Positions 17,575-27,332 of a stretch of DNA of 56,804 nucleotides are shown piece after piece. The notes under the pieces are model-generated. The model ran no database searches. It had not been told where the DNA came from and saw only the letters and a program-made list of their open reading frames with translations. The stretch's first letter is position 1; each line of letters opens with the position of its first letter. Source of the DNA: JACJXF01 sp964349045 (GTDB lineage Bacteria; Bacteroidota; Bacteroidia; Bacteroidales; GCA-2748055); contig CAYGFI010000012.1 in NCBI GenBank assembly GCA_964349045.1, positions 1 through 56,804 on the forward strand. The letters are read 5' to 3'. Both the position numbers and the translations under genes were made by a program.

Positions 17575-19056
17575 ATGGAAAAATCACTAACCAAAATATT
17601 CTTTACTATGCTCTTTGTCCTGACAGTTTTTTCAGCTGCCAGGGCTCAGCTGCCGGTTCAGAAAACCAATCCCATGAAGGTATATATGCATTATATGCCC
17701 TGGTTTGAGACTCCTGCCACTATTGGAAGGTGGGGCTGGCACTGGACAATGAATAATAGAAATCCTGATATAATTGAACCTGGCGGGCAGAGACAAATCG
17801 CGGCTCACTATTATCCTCTCATCGGACCTTATGCCAGCAGGGACAAATATGTAATTGAATATCATATGTTACTGATGAAACTTTCAGGTGTCGATGGCCT
17901 CCTGCTTAACTGGTACGGAGTTGCTGGTTCCAATGGAGATATCGGGGATCTATTGAAAAGTTCAGACAGTATTGTTTCCCACACGGCTGACTTCGGTATG
18001 CAGTTTGGCGTTGTTATGGAAGACCGTTTCAGCCGCAGCCTGAACGATGTAAAAGATAATATGGCTTACCTTAAAAATAACTATTTTAACCGGCCGGAGT
18101 ATATTCGGTTCGGTGCAGGGAATGACCCATTAGTGTGCATTTTCGGTCCCATCACCTTTCAAACTCCTGCAAACTGGACGGAGATATTGTCTTCTGCCGG
18201 GGAAGATATTGAATTCCTGACTCTCTGGAACGAATCGGGCGATGCAGGAGCAAATGCCGACGGGGAATTCGCATGGGTTTACCAGGATGATGTGAATCAT
18301 ATCACGCATCTGGATAATTTCTATAAAAACAGGGCTCCTTCATTGAAAACAGTTGCAGGATCTGTCTATCCGGGATTCGAGGATTTTTATAAGGAAGGCG
18401 GTGTGAGTGAGGGATATTTTACCATCCCGCCTTATTTCGGATCGATCCTCGATGCAACGTTTAATAAAATTGAGCAGTACAAATCAGATCTGGATATGGT
18501 GCAACTCGTAACTTTCAACGATTTTGGCGAAGGAACCATGTTCGAACCAACGGTTGAGACAGGATTTGACTACCTAAAAAGATTACAGAAATTCACCGGT
18601 GTAACTTACGGTGAAACCGAACTTAAACTGGTTCATCGTTTATACTTGTTAAGGAAAGCGTATCCTAATGATCCGGAAATACAACATCAACTGAACCAGG
18701 CGTTAGTTCATCTGAGAAACCTGGAAATAGATGATGCTGCTCTGATCCTTAATGCCATACCACTTGAAACCAGTGTTAATGAAAATATCACGGGGGAGTT
18801 GAATGATCAGCCCCCCCTGATTTTTCCAAATCCTTACCGGGGAGGGAAGCTTACAATCGGTTTTATAGCCGGTAGTCAGAATTCCAGACAACTGGTTATA
18901 ACTGATTTGTGCGGAAAAATAGTTTACGAATGCCGGTTGGAAAAAGAGATTTCCAGCCATACTATCAATAATGGATTTCTTTCCAGGGGAATTTACTCAT
19001 TGATTTTATGCAGTGAAAATAAGCTGCAAACAGGGAAGTTGGTTGTTACAGAATAA
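17575..19056 (+). CDS. GH71/99-like secreted glycoside hydrolase with T9SS tail
   Basis: From ATG 17575 the protein has 493 residues and a clean signal peptide (MEKSLTKIFFTMLFVLTVFS then AARAQ); the ORF extends 57 bases further 5' but that extension would spoil it. The catalytic domain opens KVYMHYMPWFETP with GRWGWHWTM, then SGVDGLLLNWYG, and later GFEDFYKEGG and NDFGEGTMFEPT. This is the pattern of the GH71/GH99-like (beta/alpha)8 family, which includes alpha-1,3-glucanases and endo-alpha-mannosidases. The last 80 residues (LIFPNPYRGGKLTI ... FLSRGIYSLILCSENK) are a type IX secretion sorting domain, so it is displayed or secreted. The exact substrate is not determined. It lies after the SusCDE operon and faces the DUF6377 regulator. 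Confidence 0.85.
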   Translation: MEKSLTKIFFTMLFVLTVFSAARAQLPVQKTNPMKVYMHYMPWFETPATIGRWGWHWTMNNRNPDIIEPGGQRQIAAHYYPLIGPYASRDKYVIEYHMLLMKLSGVDGLLLNWYGVAGSNGDIGDLLKSSDSIVSHTADFGMQFGVVMEDRFSRSLNDVKDNMAYLKNNYFNRPEYIRFGAGNDPLVCIFGPITFQTPANWTEILSSAGEDIEFLTLWNESGDAGANADGEFAWVYQDDVNHITHLDNFYKNRAPSLKTVAGSVYPGFEDFYKEGGVSEGYFTIPPYFGSILDATFNKIEQYKSDLDMVQLVTFNDFGEGTMFEPTVETGFDYLKRLQKFTGVTYGETELKLVHRLYLLRKAYPNDPEIQHQLNQALVHLRNLEIDDAALILNAIPLETSVNENITGELNDQPPLIFPNPYRGGKLTIGFIAGSQNSRQLVITDLCGKIVYECRLEKEISSHTINNGFLSRGIYSLILCSENKLQTGKLVVTE

Positions 19057-19127
19057 TTTCACCCCAGGCTCATCCCCATCTTTTAGTCCGCTCTTTTCAC
19101 AGATTCCGGATTCTAACCTAAGTGTTT

Positions 19128-20726
19128 TCAGATAAATTTGATTTCCATAATTCTCTTTTCAAACTCTTCGTTGGGTACGATCGATTTGTTTTTGATCTTC
19201 GTTTTGTAAGTATAGATGGTATTTACAGAGAACCCCAGGATTTTAGCTATTTTATCATTCTCGGTGATACCCATTCGTATCAAAGCAAAAATTCTTAAAT
19301 CGGTATTAAGCAGTTCATTGTCAGAAAGACGGATACGATCCTCTTCTGCAAAAAGTGAGTTGTAATCTTTTACGAAATCCGGAAAAAGTTTCAGGAAAAC
19401 CTGGTCGAAATCCTGGTATTGAACTAACCGTTCTTTTTTAATATCAATATTATTGACAATATACCGGATCGTATCGAATTTATTGTAAGCCAGGTTTTTT
19501 TCAATGGAAGTTTTCAGGTTTTCAATTTTATCAATATAATTTGAGTTGATATTGAAGTAGTAACCAAAGTATTCCTCTTTAATTTTAATGCCTTCAATCA
19601 GTTTCTGGTTGGTACTGATCAGAACCTGATTTGTTTCAAGGATTTCTTTTTCGGCTTTTTTGAGCTTTTTCAATTGCCTGAGAATTATGAAAACAAACAG
19701 GACAATGAAAAGGGAAAGAATAGTTACCACGAGCGAATAAATTAATAGCCGCTGCTTCTGGCTTTCCACAGTGTTGATTTTTTCCTCTTCAATAATGGGT
19801 AAAATACTCCCCACCTGGATTTTCCTGTGCATGGCGCCATAAAAATTGGCATCTTCCAATGCCCGTTTCGTATAGATGTATGCTCTTTTTATATTTCCCC
19901 TCCGGTATAAGATGTTTGCCAGGTTCAGGATGGCTGCAGTCTCCTTGGTAGCCGATAAAATGTCGCAAATTGAAGCTTCAGCCAACAGTTCGATGGCTTT
20001 TTCCGTATCTCCCCTGTTAATGTAAATATCACTCATAGTTGAGCTGATGATCGCCTTCTCATGAAGGGAAAGTGAGTCCCTTGCCAGAAGGGTTTGCAGA
20101 TCAACCAGGCTTTCTTCAAGCTCGGTCTTTCTTACATGGCGCAATCCGCTGTAATACAAAAAATTATAAGAGTTGACAGGAGAGTATATCAGCACCGAAT
20201 CAACATACTGATGAGCCACTGATTGATAAATAGGAGCATAGTACCGGTCCTGCAAATCTGAAAGGCTGTAATTCAGAATGGCCATTACAGAATAATATTC
20301 GGATTTTAAATTTTCAGTCAGGGATGAGGGATCAACGGTTTTTAATGTGTCGCTCGCTTCTTTGAACATACCCGAAGAAAGGAATATAAATCCCATTTTA
20401 ATTTTGGCTGAAGCAATTTTTGGGGGATCATTCAGTTGGTAAGCAATTATCTGAAGCTGTTTAATTGATGAAAACGCCGAATCGTAATTAAACGATTTAT
20501 ATCCCTCAAAAACAGAATCAATCAGATTGTAACGCAACCCGGGATTAAGATTCTTATCCAGGAGGCGATTTTTAAGCTTTGCGATTCCATCCAGTTTCAC
20601 GGTAACATAATAATTTTCACGAGACAGTTCAATATCCAGCCTGTTTAATAAACTATCTGCAATACTCGCGGAAAGTGTTTTAAATCCCGGTAACAGAATA
20701 ACCGCAAAAAGCATAACCAGCTTCAT
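19128..20726 (-). CDS. DUF6377 transmembrane regulator with TPRs and HTH
   Basis: From ATG 20726 the protein has 532 residues; a GTG at 20777 in the same frame would add 17 hydrophobic residues. After the signal peptide comes a helical, TPR-like periplasmic domain (blocks such as RGDTEKAIELLAEA and RGNIKRAYIYTKRALED). A single membrane helix lies at about residues 326-350 (SLVVTILSLFIVLFVFII), then a lysine-rich coiled coil, and finally a C-terminal HTH-like segment (ALIRMGITENDKIAKILGFS then VNTIYTYKTKIKNKS). This layout is that of the DUF6377 family, membrane-bound regulators often beside SusCD loci. It points toward the GH71/99-like gene and probably senses a periplasmic breakdown product to control the SusCDE operon; the direct link is inference. 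Confidence 0.82.
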   Translation of the reverse strand: MKLVMLFAVILLPGFKTLSASIADSLLNRLDIELSRENYYVTVKLDGIAKLKNRLLDKNLNPGLRYNLIDSVFEGYKSFNYDSAFSSIKQLQIIAYQLNDPPKIASAKIKMGFIFLSSGMFKEASDTLKTVDPSSLTENLKSEYYSVMAILNYSLSDLQDRYYAPIYQSVAHQYVDSVLIYSPVNSYNFLYYSGLRHVRKTELEESLVDLQTLLARDSLSLHEKAIISSTMSDIYINRGDTEKAIELLAEASICDILSATKETAAILNLANILYRRGNIKRAYIYTKRALEDANFYGAMHRKIQVGSILPIIEEEKINTVESQKQRLLIYSLVVTILSLFIVLFVFIILRQLKKLKKAEKEILETNQVLISTNQKLIEGIKIKEEYFGYYFNINSNYIDKIENLKTSIEKNLAYNKFDTIRYIVNNIDIKKERLVQYQDFDQVFLKLFPDFVKDYNSLFAEEDRIRLSDNELLNTDLRIFALIRMGITENDKIAKILGFSVNTIYTYKTKIKNKSIVPNEEFEKRIMEIKFI

Positions 20727-20779
20727 GGGAAGTGTAAATAAAAGTAAAAAAAGATAGGTTAAAGTTAGAAATTTCACAT

Positions 20780-20829
20780 AAAGGTAAAAGATATTTCGAA
20801 TGTAATATAAATGTTAATCTTTTACCTTT
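20780..20829. promoter_or_regulatory. Perfect 13-bp inverted repeat upstream of the DUF6377 gene
   Basis: AAAGGTAAAAGAT at 20780-20792 and ATCTTTTACCTTT at 20817-20829 are exact reverse complements with 24 bases between. It sits 53 bases upstream of the ATG of the DUF6377 regulator, in the divergent region shared with the gene at 21017. The arm spacing suits a regulator dimer binding site, or a long hairpin in the leader of the regulator. Confidence 0.55.
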
Positions 20830-21016
20830 TTTTACGTGGAATGCTTGCTGAGATTAGGGATCAGCTATCCGGATTGAAAACTGACAGGGAAAAAGATTTT
20901 TTAAAGGGAATATTTTTTTGAAAATCAAAGAACTAATTTCGGTTTTAGCTTTTATATTCGAAGTCTGAAACAGTTTTCCTTACTCAACTTTTAATGATGA
21001 ATTTAATTTTTAAATC

Positions 21017-21796
21017 ATGAGACTTCTTTTTTCTATTGTAATTCTGATGTTGAATATCAGTTCTTTTGCCCAGGTAAATGTTACACTCGACCACTGGTAC
21101 AATCGGGAAACCAACACCAAAACAGGCCAGCCATTTCATTACCTCTGGACTGACACCATGAACAGCGGATTTTCAAGGTTGGGCGCCTTGTTTATTTCAA
21201 AAGGAGCCAACCTTGCAACCCTTGATAATGCGCCAGAATCTTCAGATTTATCAATGATTGATATTTACATAATCGTTGATCCGGATACAACTTCCGAAAA
21301 TCCAAAACCAAATTATGTGCGTGACCCGGACATAAAAGTCATAAAAAAATGGGTCAAAAAGGGTGGTGTCCTTCTTCTGATGGATAATGATGCTCCAAAT
21401 TCCGAGTTTACACATTTCAACCGCCTGGCTGGGCAATTCGGAATAGTTTTTAATGCCGTGACCCTTAATCCCGTTAGAGACAATAAATGGGACATGGGAG
21501 CAGAGATAAACCTGCCGGATCATCCTCTCTTCAAAGGAGTTAATAAAATTTACATGAAAGAGGTTGCGTCCATCACTACATCAGGAAATGCCCGGAGTGT
21601 GCTGACTGATGGTGACTATACCCTGATAGCTGAATGTAACTATGGGAAAGGATTTGTATTAGCAGTCGGCGATCCCTGGTTATATAACGAATATATTGAT
21701 CATATCATGCTTCCTGCTGATTTTGAAAACCGTAAAGCTGCAGAAAACCTTGTTGATTATCTGCTAAAAAAAACAGGAATTCCCTCGATGCCATAA
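21017..21796 (+). CDS. Free-standing GATase1-like domain of the rhamnogalacturonyl-hydrolase-associated type
   Basis: The protein is 259 residues with a signal peptide ending NISSFAQ. The remainder (NVTLDHWYNRET, then SGFSRLGALFISKGANL, MIDIYIIVDPDT, KKWVKKGGVLLLMDNDA, EFTHFNRLAGQFGI, VGDPWLYNEYID) closely matches the domain that in Bacteroidota is commonly fused C-terminally to GH105 unsaturated rhamnogalacturonyl hydrolases. It is a DUF4350/GATase1-like alpha/beta fold. Here it stands alone, with no GH105 neighbour. No nucleophilic cysteine of a true amidotransferase is evident, so a binding or accessory role is more likely. It is transcribed away from the DUF6377 gene. I am fairly sure of the relationship and unsure of the function. 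Confidence 0.7.
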   Translation: MRLLFSIVILMLNISSFAQVNVTLDHWYNRETNTKTGQPFHYLWTDTMNSGFSRLGALFISKGANLATLDNAPESSDLSMIDIYIIVDPDTTSENPKPNYVRDPDIKVIKKWVKKGGVLLLMDNDAPNSEFTHFNRLAGQFGIVFNAVTLNPVRDNKWDMGAEINLPDHPLFKGVNKIYMKEVASITTSGNARSVLTDGDYTLIAECNYGKGFVLAVGDPWLYNEYIDHIMLPADFENRKAAENLVDYLLKKTGIPSMP

Positions 21797-21972
21797 TTCA
21801 CGGCTGGCCTGAATATCTATAACAATTGATTTTTTAATGGAATTATTTCATATCTCAAAGAAGTAAATCGGGATTGATTTTGAACATTTTAATTTTCTGA
21901 AAGTTATTGTGATTAAACAATTATTTCGGGGGATATTAAATCATTTCAACAAATAATCAAATAACTTGAGCT

Positions 21973-22665
21973 ATGAAAATTTCAATAATCGGTACAGGAT
22001 CGGTAGGTCAGACTTTAGCCTCTGCACTGTCAGACCTCGGACATGAAGTAGTTATTGGAACACGGAATGTTTCAGAAAAACTATCTGCAACTGAAAAAGA
22101 TGGTTATGGCAATCCGCCTTTCATTGAATGGCATAATTTGAATCCCGGGGTAAAGCTTGAAACATTTACGAAATCAGCCGCTTTCGGTGAGTTAATTATC
22201 AATGCTTCTAATGGAGCAAGTTCAGTAGAAGCTCTGAAACTGGCAGGAGCAGACAATCTTGCCGGAAAAATACTGATTGACATTGCTAATCCACTGGATT
22301 TCAGCAAGGGTATGCCGCCCAGTTTGTTACCAGGACTAAATAATACCTATTCTCTCGGTGAAGAGATTCAGAAAACATTCCCTGACACAAAAGTTGTAAA
22401 AACGCTGAATACCATGTGGTGTGGTTTGATGGTTAATCCTTCAATAATAGGAAATGGTAACCATGTAAATTATATTTGTGGGAACGATGCAGATGCTAAA
22501 AACAATGTCAAAAAGCTTCTAAACCAGTTTGGATGGAAACAGGAAAACATTATTGATCTTGGGGATATCACGGGAGCAAGAGCAAGCGAATCGGTTTTAC
22601 ATATCTGGCTCAGGCTATGGGGAGTATTGCCACACGGACCGTTTAATTTCAACCTGGTGCGTTAA
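21973..22665 (+). CDS. NADP(H)-binding reductase, F420-dependent-NADP-reductase-like
   Basis: This 230-residue protein begins MKISIIGTGSVGQTLASALS, a Rossmann GxGxxG dinucleotide-binding motif at residues 7-12. It continues with VVIGTRN, in which the arginine after the second beta strand suits NADP(H). The later DIANPLDFSKGMPPSLLP and VVKTLNTMWCGLMVNPS are hallmarks of the NPD/NAD-binding family near pfam03807. It probably oxidises or reduces a small molecule in the cytoplasm; no F420 genes are seen here, so flavin or another acceptor is possible. It stands alone between two unrelated genes. Confidence 0.75.
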   Translation: MKISIIGTGSVGQTLASALSDLGHEVVIGTRNVSEKLSATEKDGYGNPPFIEWHNLNPGVKLETFTKSAAFGELIINASNGASSVEALKLAGADNLAGKILIDIANPLDFSKGMPPSLLPGLNNTYSLGEEIQKTFPDTKVVKTLNTMWCGLMVNPSIIGNGNHVNYICGNDADAKNNVKKLLNQFGWKQENIIDLGDITGARASESVLHIWLRLWGVLPHGPFNFNLVR

Positions 22666-22853
22666 ACAGCAGGTAGAGACCAAAAGAGGTACAGTTCTGA
22701 AATACCAGTAGCACAATTTAACCGGATACAATGAAATCTTCATGCACTGTTGTACACATCAAGGACAAGAAAATACATGAGGGTTCTCCCGCTCAGCCGG
22801 GCAGGCTATGAGAAAAAACTTAATATACAATTAGACAAATCAAATATTTTCGA

Positions 22854-22952
22854 ATGAAAACAGTTTTAATTACAGGTGGGAATTCTGGTATCGGAAAAGC
22901 TACAGCCACTTCGGTATATCTTGCAACATCAGGAGAAGTAAAAAATGAATTC
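22854..22952 (+). pseudogene. Fossil short-chain dehydrogenase, internally deleted
   Basis: The frame opens MKTVLITGGNSGIGKATA, the N-terminal nucleotide-binding strand and glycine-rich loop of a short-chain dehydrogenase. After 18 residues it jumps straight to TSVYLATSGEVKN, which resembles the end of such enzymes (the YLATSPEV-x-N region close to the C-terminus in retinol-dehydrogenase-like members). About 220 residues in between are missing. The remnant runs in frame into the start of the lipoprotein gene, so a naive call merges the two. The N-terminal match is strong; the C-terminal match is by eye. Confidence 0.6.
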
Positions 22953-23816
22953 ATGAAATCATTTGCCAGGTTTTTACTTTCAGCAATTATAATAGTTTGC
23001 CTTTCTTCTTGTTCAACAATAATTTTTGTCGGGAAAACTCTTGAACCCGAGATAATCCCTGAAAAAAGTACAAACAGGATTGTATTTTTCAATATGTTCG
23101 ATTATACATTACCTGAATATGTCAAAGAGAAAAATGAAGGATCCTACTATGCAGGTGTAAAGACATTTGCGGCAGGCTTGTCCTCCTTCTCAAATGATAA
23201 GTCCTTCAATTTTTTCATTGGAGATACTTTGAGAAAGGTCAATAATGTTGGTCAGCTTAACACCTTGCTTCCACCAGACTCCGTAATTAAAATTTGTGCA
23301 GGAACTAAAGCCGATCTGTTACTGACCCTTGATTCGATGATCATATTTTTTGACTGGGAAACAATTGTTGAAGAGGACGATAAAGGAAATAAATCTAAAA
23401 CAAAAAATTTCTATCTGTATACAACCTTTTACGTATCGCTTTATTCGGCACAAGGGAATCTGGTAAATCGCAGCCTGGTTGAAAATTCAACTTTTTATAA
23501 ATCAAGGCCAACCCTTTCGGGTCTGATAACTATAGAACCTTCCATCGCGAAGGCCAGGGAGGAAGTTGAAGCGCTTTCATACCAGGCCGGGATAGATTTT
23601 GTAAACAAGTTCTATCCCCGGACAGTTCAGGAACCACGGAAGATATACCTTGGAAAAGCTTTTAAAGAATCCAATCTCTGTATAGAAAACAGAGACTGGT
23701 ATAAGGCAATTGAACTTCTGGAAGCGCTTGAAAAATCTCCGGATTCTAAAATTGCAATCAAAGCGAAACACAACTTATCTGTGGCGCGGGAAGCTGCAAG
23801 TGTGAGAAATAATTAA
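22953..23816 (+). CDS. DUF6340-like lipoprotein
   Basis: From ATG 22953 this is a 287-residue lipoprotein with a signal peptide MKSFARFLLSAIIIVCLSSC, cysteine near residue 20. A longer frame starts at 22854, but those codons are a dehydrogenase fossil. The body has the pattern of the DUF6340 family in Bacteroidota: NRIVFFNMFDYTLPEYVKEK near the start, KADLLLTLDSMIIFF in the middle, and a C-terminal TPR-like pair of helices (WYKAIELLEALEKSPDSKIA). These lipoproteins are widespread and uncharacterised. No neighbour suggests a role. Confidence 0.7.
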   Translation: MKSFARFLLSAIIIVCLSSCSTIIFVGKTLEPEIIPEKSTNRIVFFNMFDYTLPEYVKEKNEGSYYAGVKTFAAGLSSFSNDKSFNFFIGDTLRKVNNVGQLNTLLPPDSVIKICAGTKADLLLTLDSMIIFFDWETIVEEDDKGNKSKTKNFYLYTTFYVSLYSAQGNLVNRSLVENSTFYKSRPTLSGLITIEPSIAKAREEVEALSYQAGIDFVNKFYPRTVQEPRKIYLGKAFKESNLCIENRDWYKAIELLEALEKSPDSKIAIKAKHNLSVAREAASVRNN

Positions 23817-24223
23817 GACCATCTTGGAGATTATCCGGGTTACCGTTGCCTGGTATTTTACTTTTTTGTTTATTCAATGTCTGCCCTTTCATCCAGGTTA
23901 ATTAATCATAATCACCATCAAGACAATGAATAATATTAAGAAGTAGCCGGAAATTTTCATCGGCATTCCGTGAATTTATTCCATTTTTATTGCATTTGAT
24001 CCTGCAAGCTGGAAATAACATCCTCGCTTCACCGGACATTACAAATCATTAAATTATTAATTTTACTCAAAATCTTCATGATCCAGGTAGAACTTCATAA
24101 TCAGATATGCAATTAGGTAACAAAGTATTTATTCTCTTCGTTCATCATTGTTTTAAACGGTTCGCAACAAATTTTATCCGGTTGCAGCATGTTTCTTGCT
24201 TGAAATCGACCTATCTTGATAAA
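23817..24223. other. Intergenic, no gene seen
   Basis: About 400 AT-rich bases lie between the lipoprotein and the sensor kinase. An upstream extension of the kinase frame to 24107 has no signal peptide and is not family-like. I see no promoter matching the consensus, no RNA gene and no recognisable remnant. Confidence 0.5.
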
Positions 24224-27200
24224 ATGTATTTTAATAGCATTGTTGTAATCCTGATTTTATTTTCATTTTGCCAGGTAAAGAGCCAGGATAATTATCTTTT
24301 TGAGAGGTTGAATATTGACGATGGCTTATCAAATAATTCCATAAACTGTATTCTTCAGACCCACGATGGTTTTTTGTGGATTGCAACAAAGGACGGGTTA
24401 AACAGGTATGACGGACAGGAGTTTCATATATTCAAGCATAATTCTGCAGACTCATCATCTTTACCTGAGAATTATGTAATGTCGCTTCTTGAGAGTAGCA
24501 GTAATATGTTATATATCGGTACCTGGGGCGGAGGGCTATGTAAATTTGATCCGATAGATGAAAAATTTATTCCCATACGTGCCTCAGGATTCAAAGACGA
24601 ATTCATACAATGCTTTTTTGAAGATCATAAAAATAATGTCTGGTTTGGAACCAGTGAAGGGGGTCTGTTCAGACTTAACCCTGATTCGGACGAAATTCTT
24701 AATTTTTCAAAAGACCAAAGCCAGCCTTATAATTTCCCTTCAAATAATATCACCTGTATCGAAGAAATAACTCCAGGTAAATTATGGATCGCGACCTGGG
24801 ATTTCGGTTTGATTCATTTAAATACTGACAATTGGGAATACAGGCTATATCAAAATAATCCAAAACATAGCAATACCCTGTCTGATAATGGAATCTGGCA
24901 TATAACCCCCGACACCGGGAATTCAATATTGTTATGCACTATCTCAGGTATCGATCGTTTTAACACCATCACGGGTGAAGTGATTCATAATTTTGAATTT
25001 GACGATAATTTTAAAGCTATCGGACCTGTATCCATCCGGCAGATTCTTAAGGATAGAAAGGGAAGAATCTGGATAGGTACATATGACTATTTTGGTTTAT
25101 ACCTGATTAACAGGGAGGGAACCGGACTGATAAAAAACTACAGGTTTATTAACGAGGATGATAATCAGCAATCGATTTCAATCGATCGTATACGCTGGAT
25201 TTATGAAGATAATAAGGCAAACATCTGGATCGGTACTGAAAACGGGCTTAACAAGTTGCCCGTTCATCAACCTTTCAGACAATTCAGGCATTTGCCTGTA
25301 CGTCCGAATAGCCTGGGAGGAAGAGTTGTAAGCAGTATCCTGCAAACCAAAGATAAGAATTTATGGATTGGTTTTGGAGGAGGTGGATTTGATAAAATTG
25401 ACCTGCAAAAAGATCAGATCACTCATTATAAAAATGATCAAAAAAGTAAGAATTCTCTCAACAATAACGATGTAATCTCCATATATGAAACCCGGGATGG
25501 GAAATTATGGATTTGTACCATGTTTGGGGGATTAAATTGTTTTGATCCCATTACCGGAAATTTTAGTGCCTACACTTCAAATCCTGGAGATCCGGCAAGT
25601 ATTCGTTTAGACTGGGTTAACCAGGTGCTTGAAACCAGAGGAAGTGATTTTCTTATCGGCACCAATAGTGGTCTTGATATTTTTAACAGGTTGACAGGTG
25701 AATTTACTCCATTTTCACCTGAAGTAAGAGAAGGTCAGAAAATTCTTCCGGCTACTATTTCGTAAATGCTCTTTTTGAAGACAGTCATAACAACATTTGG
25801 ATAGGTACCTGGCTTGATGGGATTTATCGTTACAGTCCTTCAGAAAAAAGTCTTATCCAGTATCTTCATAACGAAGTTGATCCTAACAGCGTCAGCAGTA
25901 ACAAAATCACCTGTATTTTTGAAGACTCAAGGGAGGAAATCTGGTTTGGGACGCACAGCGGGGGGTTGAATAGACTAAATGTAAAATCCGGGAAGTTCAC
26001 TCATTACAATACTCAGAACGGATTACCAAACGATGTTGTTTTTGGCATACTCGAAGATTCAAAAGCAAATCTCTGGGTAAGCACCATGAATGGTTTGGTC
26101 AGATTCAATCCTTCAACCGGGATTATCAGGGTATATGATCGTTTGGATGGACTTGTTCACAATCAGTTTAACTGGAGGGCCAGCTTTACAAATCAGGAAG
26201 GGTATATGTTTTTTGGAGGAATAAATGGTTTTGTGGCTTTTCATCCCGATTCGGTTAAGATTGATACCAGTCCTCCACTTGTTGCCATAACTTCTTTTAA
26301 TGTTTTCAACAGAAAAACTGCTTTAAATCAATCTTTGCCTGCAAATAGGGAGGTTGAACTTAAACATGACCAGAACTTTTTTTCTATCGGGTTCACTGCA
26401 CTTGATATGGCACCAAATGAAAAACATAAATATGCATACATGCTCGAAGGTATCGATCCGGATTGGGTTTATTCAGGAACACGAACAACAGCGTTCTATA
26501 CAGATCTTCGTCACGGAACCTTTCGTTTTCTTTTCAGAGCCTGCAATGCTGATGATGTATGGAGCGAACCGGCACCATTATCTATAACTATCCTTCCGGC
26601 ATGGTGGAATAAATGGTGGATGAAATTATTCGGTCTATTGGCCATTTTCGGAGTTGGAATTCTGGTAACACGGATTCGCTTCTGGCATCTTCTGGAGATT
26701 GAAAGAATAAGATTAAGTATCGCAAGTGATTTACATGATGAAATGGGAAGCAATCTAAGTAGTATCAGTGTTGACAGTCAGCAATTAATGAGGAATAAAA
26801 GGATAGATAATGAAGGATACGAACTGGCCTCTGATATCTATAAAACAACTAATGAAACTATCGACTCTATAAGAGACATCATATGGTTTATTAATCCGAA
26901 AAATGACGGTGGAGAAAATACATTGTTTAAAATGAAGGAGAAAGCCGCCACACTGCTTGCAGGACGCAAATGGACTTTTAATGTATCGGATGATTTGCGT
27001 CTTGATACAATTAAACTTGAGGTCCGGAGAAACATTTTTCTGATTTATAAAGAAATTCTGACAAACGTTGTCAGGCATTCAAATGCCGTTAAATGTGATA
27101 TATCCCTGAAAAGACAAATGAATAAACTCATCCTAAGTATCAGCGATGATGGCCAGGGATTTAGTACGTCAGGTGAAAAAAAGCATGGTGGGCTGGAAAA

Positions 27201-27294
27201 TATATATTATCGTGCAAAAAAGATTCATGCCAGGATTGATCTTACCAGCGAGAAGGGAAAGGGAACCCGCATGATTCTTGAATTGCCGGTTTAA
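24224..27294 (+). pseudogene. Reg_prop histidine kinase, interrupted by a one-base frameshift
   Basis: A 5' part starts at ATG 24224 with a signal peptide (MYFNSIVVILILFSFCQVKS) and carries Reg_prop beta-propeller repeats (motifs such as HDGFLWIATKDGLNRYDG). It ends at TAA 25763-25765. The homologous reading continues in the next frame from about 25741 (YYFVNALFEDSHNNIWIGTW) through more propeller blades. It includes the Y_Y_Y domain (near 26400), a membrane helix (near 26620), the phospho-acceptor box SIASDLHDEMGSNLSSIS of the HisKA_3 type (near 26735) and a HATPase domain (GGLENIYYRAKKIHARI). Adding one A to the A4 run at 25739-25742 restores a continuous product of about 1,023 residues. 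It is either a real inactivation or a homopolymer sequencing error. The cognate response regulator follows 38 bases later. Confidence 0.85.
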
Positions 27295-27332
27295 ATAGCC
27301 GGCATTCTGAAACCAGGGTTTATTGTGTTTAT

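Noticed and set aside
22665..22853. Small GC-rich stem CCCGCTCAGCCGGG near 22790 as a terminator
   Set aside because: Weak stem with mismatches and no T-run after it.
25739..25745. Programmed -1 frameshifting at GAAAATTC
   Set aside because: No X-XXY-YYZ heptamer and no strong downstream structure seen; a one-base loss is the simpler explanation.
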